A stretch of DNA of 64,000 bases from NCBI GenBank assembly GCA_018105865.1, contig CM030851.1, positions 11,554,828-11,618,827 of the forward strand. The letters run 5' to 3'. The translations under genes were made by a program, and so were the position numbers. The first letter of the stretch is position 1, and the number at the start of each line of letters is the position of its first letter. This stretch comes from Metaphire vulgaris (taxonomy: Eukaryota > Annelida > Clitellata > Crassiclitellata > Megascolecidae). The notes below the pieces were generated by a model, which saw only the letters and a list, made by a program, of their open reading frames with translations, did no database searches and was not told where the DNA came from. Of this stretch, positions 57,451 through 64,000 are shown piece by piece.

Positions 57451-58125
57451 TGAAGATGAATTACAACTGTAATTGTAATAATAATTTCTCTAGCAGCAGC
57501 CTCTTGCGCTGCCAAAAAGTCACATAGCAGGCCTAACGGACAAATTTAATAGACATGTATTAGTCTTTCTTAAAACAGCTAGAGGAAAAGTGAATGATCT
57601 AAAAATTAAAGCTTTTCCTTGGCCATTCGCGGACCCCTTGGCACCTTTCCGCTGACCCCCCCCCCAGGGGTCCGCGGACCAGTGACCACAGATTGAAAAC
57701 CGATGGGCTAAGCCTAAATCAAGAGAGTACTTCACAACATAAGGTTAGCAGTCAAACGACGCATTGAACAATTAAGTGTGTCTTCAGATTCTTCAGATTC
57801 TTTACGTTTGTTTGTCGGTTTTCGAGTTGCGTTACATAAGTTTGGATTGCCTCGAGTGACCGATCTTTCTCCTAACACATTTAGGAAATTTAGGAAGGTA
57901 TTTCAATACTTCAGTGATGTATTTATTACAACAGTGCTGCTAGTAGAGAAAAGTTTTCAGGGTGGCGAATGCGTAGGTGCTTTGTTCGCACGCAGCCGCG
58001 CGTTCAGTGGCCCAACCCCATAACGAATAATATACAAACTTAAACTTAAACTTAAACTTAACAAGATTTAAAGTGGCTTAGAAGGCATTACTGCCTGTGT
58101 GAAAGCCACTAGGGGCACTAACGGG

Positions 58126-58186
58126 GCTTGAACCCGCTCCGTCAGCCTGACGATCCAGCACGTAACCCACTCTGCCATCTATATGT
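58126..58186 (-). repeat. tRNA-like SINE head
   Basis: On the minus strand GATGGCAGAGTGGGTTACG and GAGCGGGTTCAAGCCCC form A- and B-box-like elements. No acceptor stem closes. Confidence 0.6.
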
Positions 58187-58324
58187 CCAGAATAAATAAG
58201 TAATAGTAAGCTCTCGTGAATCAACGCAGCACATCCTATTTTTTCTTCCTACTGAAGCCGATATTTCATATCTAGGCAGCTCTCCGCGAAAAAGTTCCCC
58301 ATAGAATCAGATCATCTTCCTGTT

Positions 58325-58478
<154 letters not shown>

Positions 58479-58528
58479 GTCGCAGGCCTAACAGGCTAAC
58501 AGCTGCCAGGCCTGGCCGTATAGAAACC

Positions 58529-58535
58529 CATAAAA
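58529..58535 (+). promoter_or_regulatory. PGRP: Possible TATA-like box upstream of PGRP
   Basis: CATAAAA sits 61-67 bp before the first ATG, at a distance compatible with a start site near 58560. It is AT-rich chance-level sequence, so the call is weak. A 150-bp AG repeat lies just upstream. Confidence 0.2.
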
Positions 58536-58595
58536 CCGCGAAAGTTTCAGAGCTAACAAGCAAGCACTTTCTTCTGAATATTGCCTCCTCTGAAG

Positions 58596-58728
58596 ATGAT
58601 GGCGACAGTTTGGTTCCTGGTTCTGATAGCGTTCACGGCAAAGTCAGCGGCCGATATCAGTCGGAGCAACCCGGCCAGCGGTTCCTGCCTCTGTGCCTCT
58701 GGGAACGGGATAAACGTTCGCAGTAGCG
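58596..58728 (+). CDS. PGRP: PGRP coding exon 1: signal peptide and SH3b start
   Basis: Two ATGs in tandem (58596, 58599) precede the hydrophobic core VWFLVLIAFTA and a likely cleavage after KSAA. CLCASGNGINVRSS then begins the SH3b domain. The donor GCG|GTGAGC is in phase 1. Either ATG could be used; I chose the first. Confidence 0.92.
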
Positions 58729-59589
58729 GTGAGCAGGGCAGGCCTACACTTTGTCGATTCCTTTCAAGTTCTTTATCGAAAGAATCGGTTTTTATTTCTC
58801 GCTAGTCTATATTTTGAAAATAATATATATATATATATATATTCATTATCATATTTCAATTGGCGATTCAACGAGAATGGAAGACTGCACCGTTTGTTCG
58901 CGGTTAGGGGCTGTCCATTAATTGCGTCAACAATTTAGGGGGAGGGAGTTTGAAAAAGTTTGACAGTTGTTGACAGGGAGGGTGGGTCAAGAGAAGTTGA
59001 CGTCAACAATTTAACTTTTTACAAATAATGGCAAAATAGGAAATTTCATGGAATACTACTTATTACAATGGAAAAAAGCATGGCAAAAAGGTCATCGCCA
59101 CCACATTTTGACACTCGATGAACAAAAGAAAGGGGAAATAGTAAAGATGGTCATCACCGCAAAAATACTAACCTTGTTGTTGGGACCTGTCGTTGATCTT
59201 GGGGGAGGGTCAAAAGTTTTTGACGTAATTATAGGGGTAACTGAAAGTTGACAGTTGTTGACAAGGGGGAGAAGGGGGTCAAAAATTGTTCGAAAATTGA
59301 TGACATATTAATGGACAGCCCCTTATCCAGAAGAGTGATTTATGCTCTTTGTCAGATATGCACTTTCAATTGTCACGAATCCTAGATGTGCTCTGTGCTT
59401 TTACGATATGTCGCCATAATCAGTATACTGATTATGATTATTCAAAAGTTGCACTTTTATCAGTAGTTTTATTTAACTTGTTTTCAGAATATTCAGAATG
59501 CGATTAAAATAGTGTAGTTTAAAGAATCGATCGTATGGCACATCTATACTTTCCCAAATTCCCAGTCATTATTTTGTTTGTTTCTATCA

Positions 59590-59645
<56 letters not shown>

Positions 59646-60485
59646 TAATCTTCTCTTTTCTAATGTTGTCAATCCTCAATTTAAGGTGTCTTAATCTTCG
59701 TTGCTTTAATTATGACCTCCATTGACCATCTCTGTTGCTCGTCTTTGCACTTTTTCTAAAAGCTCTGGCCCCAATATAATCTCTTAAGAATGGATTCCAT
59801 GCCTGAACACAGTATTCTAGATGAGGCCAACCTGTAACGTCTTATACAATGTCATGAATGTCTCTCTGTCTCGACTCACTATTGTCCTTTTCATCATTCC
59901 CAACCTGGGATATTTCTAGGATTGTGAATTTGGGGGTGTCGACCTCAAATTGAGGGGGTGTCCTGAGCTAATTAGTATGCATTTTATATGCATACCATTG
60001 TCACATTACCAAATTTTGGGGGATGTCAACCTCAAATTGAGAGAGGGGTGTTGGGGAAGGGGGTTCAGGGGTTGTAAAATATCCTTGTTCCCAAAATTCT
60101 GTTGCCCTATCTCGTGCATTGGTTTTGTGTTTAGCTTGCGGTGGCGTCATCGGTCAAATCCAAACGGGACAATGCTTCAGAAGCCAGGGGAGCAAATCGG
60201 CGTGCGCCATTCAGGGTGTTACCTATCAGTTCTTCAAGCTTCAGTATGGATCCGGCTCAGTAAGTCGATCCACGCGCGTGACCTTAATATGGTTTTTAAC
60301 GTTGCTCATCATCACTATCACCGTCCTCATCTTCAGGCCCTTTCGGGGTAGGCCCAGGCCATTTACAAATGTTAGGTCCCCAGTATCGTAACTCTTAATA
60401 TGTATATAGAGCTTTATGAGAATTAGAATAAATAATTTATATGGAACTATTATTTGGAGGCTAGGCTCATTCTTTAGTGGACGCC

Positions 60486-60581
<96 letters not shown>

Positions 60582-62523
60582 ATATACCCAGTCATTTTAT
60601 TATATATGTATATATAATTATTATATATAGTGAGTTATTATTATATAGGCTATATATGGGGCTGTCCGTTAATTACGTCAACAATTTAGGGGGGAGGGGT
60701 GTTGAAAAGTTTGACAGTTGTTGACAGAGGGGGGTCAAGAGAAGTTGACGTCAACAATTTCACCTTTCACAAATAATCAAAAAACAGGAAATTTCATGAA
60801 ATACTACTTATTACAATAGAAAAAAAATCATGGCAAAAAAGGTCATCACCACCACATTTTGACACCCGATGAGAAAAAAGGTTAAAAATGGTCATCACCG
60901 CAAAAATAATAACCTTGTTATTGCGACCTGTCATTGATCTTGAGGGGTCAAAAGTTTTTGACGTAATTATGGGGAGGGGTTAAGTGAAAAAGTGAAAGTT
61001 GACAGTTGTTGACAAGGAGGGAGGGGGTCAAAACTTACCCAAAATTGTTAACATAATTAATGGACAGCCCCTATAATAATGACGGGGGAGTTATTTCTAT
61101 TATAATATATAATAATGACTGGGGAGTTACTATTATATGCACGGAGTTAATATAATATGCTATACCGGGCAAAGTGGCCCGCCTGGCCCCGTCTGATAGA
61201 GCCTGCTCATCTTTTTGAAAAGTTGCTAAGATGTGAATCTTGACGGATGGACGGTGTCATTTTTAGGGCTGGGTGGCTGGTAACTACTTGGTAATGGGAA
61301 GTTCTTCTCAATGTCAGCAGTCAGGTCGGTCGGATTGATAAACGGCGATACATTTATTGTTTACGCGATTAAAACGGATAGAAAAATTACAGAGTAAATA
61401 AAAATAAAAATAGCAGATAGTAAAAAATAAATAGGCCTGGCAGAATCTCGTGAATTTCTATAGCGCTTTCAAAGCAAGTGCCGTAGCAGCTGCTTAGGCC
61501 TATCGGTGGTTTTCACACAGGCTTACTTAGCCTCCTAAACCACTTAAAATCACATTATTATTTTTATTATAGCCTAGTTATTCTTATAGGCGCTTAATTC
61601 TACAGTTGAAATAACTATAGACGAAGCTTAGTGGTCGGCCGGACAAAGTCAGTCAGTCAGTACCAGAGATCAGAGTTGCAAGGATCGAGTGGACAAGCAG
61701 CAAGGCAGACCATGAAAGAAGAAACAGAAAGAGACTTGATTTAACTCTAGAGATAAATAGTATTATATAATTATTCCCGAGACAATAGTCTTCCGGAAAT
61801 TACCTTAATTTCAGAGTGTAGTGGAAGGTACAGAAATCCATTGCGTTAAGTTAAAACGATGTGCACTAGAGTCAGCCCACAGTGGCGGTTCCACGTGGGG
61901 ATGAGTGGGGATGCATCCCCCACCGGACTTTTTTCGCTTGTGGAATCCCTGTTTTTGGGTAAGTCTAGTTAAACTACAGGGGAAAACTGCGGAAGACCTT
62001 ATTTTGCTTGTCAACCTAGTTAGTTTTCGGTAAAAGTGCAGTTAAATTAGGAAAAGAAAGTCCCTTTTGTCAGCCTTTTTCGGCGAAGTTTATTGATTTT
62101 TTTTCGTTCTATTTCATCCCCACCAACTTTCTATGAACTCATTTCATCCCCCTCACCAAGAAATCCTGGAACCGCCACCGTCAACTCATACTTCGGCTCA
62201 TACAGCAACTCACGAGCTCAGCACAGGTTATTCTTGTATAGTGTACGCTATTTAATTACGTTACGACTTGAAACTCTAGTATTAGATATCCAATCATCAT
62301 TGTCATTCACGTTGTGAAGGCGGAGGTGGAGGTGGAGGCGGAAGGTGTCCGAGAATAGTGACCCGGTCGCAATGGGGTGCCAGGTCACCGAGGTCAACCA
62401 GTAGCATCAGTCGTCCTGTGCCGAGGGTGTTTATACACCACACAGAATCTCCGACCTGTTATTCGCAAACAGATTGCTCGAGTAGAGTCAGGGGATTTCA
62501 GAATTATCACATGGATACCAATG
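58596..62523 (+). CDS. PGRP: Secreted peptidoglycan recognition protein with N-terminal SH3b domain, 3' end outside window
   Basis: Four coding exons (58596-58728, 60135-60259, 61267-61324, 62320-62523) join in frame to 173 codons. Order: signal peptide (MMATVWFLVLIAF..), an SH3b domain (CLCASGNGINVRSS, ACGGVIGQIQTGQC, YQFFKL, GWVAGNYL), a Ser/Gln/Gly linker with six glycines, and the start of an amidase_2/PGRP domain (CPRIVTRSQWGAR, VPRVFIHHTESPTC, FQNYHMDTNG). The first His of IHHT is the zinc-ligand position. The remaining ligands would be in exons beyond the right edge, so it cannot be judged whether it is an amidase or a pure receptor. Predicted role: extracellular binding or cleavage of bacterial peptidoglycan in innate immunity. 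Confidence 0.93.
58907..59322. mobile_element. Harbinger-type MITE, copy 1
   Basis: This 416-bp element, GGGGCTGTCCATTAATTGCG to ATTAATGGACAGCCCC, is flanked by TTA on both sides. The 3-bp TWA duplication and GGGG..CCCC ends fit PIF/Harbinger. PGRP intron 1. Confidence 0.8.
59597..59642. repeat. (CT)n microsatellite
   Basis: CT run in PGRP intron 1. Confidence 0.95.
59905..60087. mobile_element. hAT-type MITE, family C, copy 7
   Basis: It begins CTGGGATATTTCTAGGATTG and ends GTAAAATATCCTTG. Flanks TTCCCAAC and TTCCCAAA match at 7 of 8. It lies in PGRP intron 1, 47 bp before the exon 2 boundary. Confidence 0.88.
60135..60259 (+). CDS. PGRP: PGRP coding exon 2: SH3b core
   Basis: It encodes ACGGVIGQIQTGQCF, SACAIQGVTYQFFKLQY and GSGS. 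The pattern of four cysteines with NVRSSACGG is typical of SH3b domains fused to animal PGRPs. The acceptor is TGTTTAG and the donor is CTCA|GTAAGT in phase 0. Confidence 0.93.
60489..60579. repeat. (AT)n microsatellite
   Basis: AT run of about 90 bp in PGRP intron 2, followed by further TATATA-rich sequence to 60657. Confidence 0.95.
60658..61071. mobile_element. Harbinger-type MITE, copy 2
   Basis: This 414-bp element, GGGGCTGTCCGTTAATTACG to AATTAATGGACAGCCCC, is co-linear with copy 1. Flanks are TAT/TAT. PGRP intron 2. Confidence 0.8.
61267..61324 (+). CDS. PGRP: PGRP coding exon 3: SH3b end and linker (58-nt small exon)
   Basis: It encodes GWVAGNYLVMGSSSQCQQS. GWVAGNYL is the closing strand of SH3b domains and would otherwise be missing. 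The acceptor is a T-rich tract ending TTTTTAG and the donor is TCAG|GTCGGT. The 58 nt (19 codons plus one) give exactly the phase change needed between exons 2 and 4. Confidence 0.9.
61505..61570. repeat. Hairpin repeat with (ATT) tail
   Basis: GGTGGTTTTCACACAGGCTT, CCTAAACCACTTAAAATCAC and a short ATT run. Confidence 0.7.
61880..62180. mobile_element. hAT-type element related to family G, 301 bp
   Basis: Ends CAGTGGCGGTTCCA / TGGAACCGCCACCG. Flanks TCAGCCCA/TCAACTCA match at 6 of 8. The interior differs from family G. PGRP intron 3, ending 139 bp before exon 4. Confidence 0.7.
62320..62523 (+). CDS. PGRP: PGRP coding exon 4: Gly linker and N-terminal part of PGRP domain
   Basis: It starts with a GGAGGT-type repeat coding for six glycines, then RCPRIVTRSQWGARSPRSTS, PVPRVFIHHTESPTC, DCSSRVRGFQNYHMDTNG. 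These are the first strands and helix of the PGRP fold, including the IHHT zinc motif and the disulphide Cys pair. The donor is AATG|GTAAGT in phase 1. The next exon (usually W.DIGYNF) is not in the window. Confidence 0.95.
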
Positions 62524-62599
62524 GTAAGTCATGGAATTCAGATTTTTGGGAGTTTAAAAATGCTTTGCTAATTTATAAAGACAGTGTATGTTTAGCAAT

Positions 62600-62754
62600 C
62601 AGTGTTTTATCCAGACCCCAGGCCTGGGGAGAAATGACTTGGCTGGAAGGGAAGAGACGCAGTTCAATGCAAAAATTTATGTCAGTGCAGGGATTGGGGG
62701 GGGGGCGTGTTATTTGGGGGAAAATTTTCCTCTATCAAGTCTGTACAAAACACT
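62600..62754. mobile_element. hAT-type MITE, family B, copy 4
   Basis: CAGTGTTTTATCCAGACCCC to GTCTGTACAAAACACTG, located 77 bp after PGRP exon 4. No convincing target duplication. Confidence 0.82.
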
Positions 62755-62805
62755 GCCTGCAACCTAATAGACACATTTATTTGCGACCTCTTATGAATGT
62801 TAAAT

Positions 62806-62867
62806 TTAATATGTACAGCGCCTTTGACTTTGGTAGACGCCATGCGTACGGCGCTATATAAAATAAT

Positions 62868-62945
<78 letters not shown>
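62806..62945. repeat. LINE/SINE-like tail and (AAT)n
   Basis: TATGTACAGCGCCTTTGACTT and GCGTACGGCGCTATATAAAA, then about 70 bp of AAT. Confidence 0.88.
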
Positions 62946-62949
<4 letters not shown>

Positions 62950-63593
62950 TTCGCGTAGTCTGCTTATACATTGAATGGTTTTCTTTACTAATTGAAGATT
63001 GCATAATAACGTAACTTAGCCAGGGTCGTATTAAGGACTTGCTTGGGTCCTGTTTCAAATGTCCTGGAGGCTCTGCCTGGCCATCCCGTCCCTTTCCCCA
63101 CTGTGCATTGTGACGACCAAAAGATAGGCCTTCTGCTACTATGCGTGGGCCCCTTATGTGTGGGCGCCTCTGTTCCATGTAACAGGTGGAACACGTCTTA
63201 ATACGCCACGGAACTTACAGTAGCTAATCAAGGAGACGCTATATAGATAATAAATTAACCGCCGATTTAAACTTAAGGCTAAAATATGTTGTTTAATCGG
63301 CCAACGACGCTCTGAATTTATTATTCTGAATCATGCTGCTATTATGAAGAAAGTCCATCCTAGCTTTTCTTCAACCGACAGGGTTCATAGTGTGCACCTA
63401 CTTCAGTCGATTATCAAGTACTTTCATTCTCTAAATTTATCTTGAATGATGACGAGAGAATTTGATAATCTTCAGCAAACTATCGTTCCGCATTCGTAAA
63501 ATACTCTCAATGGTAGGAACTGAAACTGCTGGTCAAATTGTTGGTTTAGTTATAAAGACGCTGAGATTAAAGAGGTTTGGTGGAGTTTTCCTG

Positions 63594-63675
63594 CGCGGTG
63601 GAGTAGTGGTATGATTCTCGACACGCAACCGGAGGGTAGTGGGTTCGAATCTGACCCTATAGCCACTGCGCAGCA
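63594..63675 (+). repeat. tRNA-like SINE head
   Basis: GGTGGAGTAGTGGTATGATTC (A box region) and GTGGGTTCGAATCTG (B box) at tRNA-like spacing. It is flanked by CTGCGCGGTGG and CCACTGCGCAG inverted repeats instead of an acceptor stem. Confidence 0.6.
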
Positions 63676-63846
63676 ACCTCTGGAAAACTGTTTACCCTTA
63701 TTTGCTTAGCACATACGACCCTCTTCATCACTTTTTTGGATGACTTGCGTTAACGTCCGTTATCAACCATGTAACAACAAAATGACAGCATCTTTCCGTG
63801 AGAATCTGCCCTTAATTTTACAAGGTTTCTAGAATGCTTTACTGCT

Positions 63847-64000
63847 CAGTGTTTATTCTAGCCACCTTGACATTGGGGGATTTTGAAATGTTTGGGGGGA
63901 TAAGGTCTGAGTCTCCACACTTTTTTGGGGGATTTCAATCCCCAGCCAATTTATAAACAATTTTGGGGGAATTTTAAAACTTTGGGTGGAGGGAATTCCC
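63847..64000. mobile_element. hAT-type MITE family A, truncated by window edge
   Basis: It begins CAGTGTTTATTCTAGCCACC and follows the family A consensus to the last base of the window. Confidence 0.85.

Larger units (their letters stand above)
56539..57705. mobile_element. Degenerate non-autonomous hAT element, 1.17 kb
   Basis: Left CAGAAGTTTTCAAACTTTTA and right CACAGATTGAAAACCGATG ends, each followed inward by a CCGCGGACCCC-type block. Flanks GCCTAAGC and GGCTAAGC match at 7 of 8. A decayed transposase segment on the minus strand lies at 57250-57450 and a fresh hairpin at 56622-56687. Confidence 0.82.

Noticed and set aside
57778..58023. 81-codon plus-strand frame upstream of PGRP
   Set aside because: It runs into the 31-bp inverted repeat at 57979-58009 and has no family resemblance.
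63594..63675. Functional tRNA gene
   Set aside because: B box is good but the acceptor stem is replaced by a CTGCGCGGTGG/CCACTGCGCAG dyad; better explained as a SINE head.

Overview
This is a window of an animal nuclear genome, most likely a marine invertebrate. The three recognisable genes are split into short exons by GT-AG introns. Base composition is AT-rich, microsatellites are abundant, and short non-autonomous DNA transposons with clear target-site duplications occur throughout. A secreted peptidoglycan-recognition protein carrying an SH3b domain points to an invertebrate (lophotrochozoan or invertebrate deuterostome); I cannot name the species from sequence alone. No bacterial-style operons, CRISPR arrays or bona fide tRNA/rRNA genes are visible.

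Layout. (1) 1-33,783, minus strand: the first 12 coding exons (795 codons) of a discoidin-domain receptor tyrosine kinase. The signal-peptide exon is at 33,693-33,783. The last visible exon, at 59-293, carries the catalytic loop, and the rest of the kinase C-lobe lies beyond the left edge. Every exon junction keeps the reading frame. (2) 33,800-47,500: about 13.7 kb without a recognisable gene, holding microsatellites, transposon remnants and small duplications. (3) 47,502-52,179, minus strand: a full-length FAM20B (glycosaminoglycan xylosylkinase) gene in eight coding exons. It has one GC-AG intron, and its signal-anchor exon reads through only if two frame changes are allowed. (4) 52,200-58,595: transposon-rich intergenic DNA with a Tc1/mariner remnant, a LINE reverse-transcriptase end, a 1.17-kb degenerate hAT element, and a 2.2-kb unit bounded by 31-bp inverted repeats. 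(5) 58,596 to beyond 62,523, plus strand: the first four coding exons of a secreted PGRP (signal peptide, SH3b, Gly linker, start of the amidase fold). The gene runs off the right edge.

How the genes relate: nothing suggests a shared pathway or co-regulation. The receptor (collagen sensing at the cell surface), FAM20B (Golgi kinase acting on proteoglycan linker xylose) and PGRP (extracellular innate immunity) appear to be ordinary neighbours. FAM20B and PGRP are divergent, with 6.4 kb between their start codons.

The most informative non-genic content is a set of MITE-like families whose ends and target-site duplications can be read directly: several hAT-type families (8-bp duplications), a 72-bp piggyBac-type palindrome (TTAA), two pogo/Tc1-type families (TA) and a Harbinger-type pair (3 bp). 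There is also a roughly 45-bp hairpin repeat that mostly abuts ATT-type trinucleotide microsatellites.
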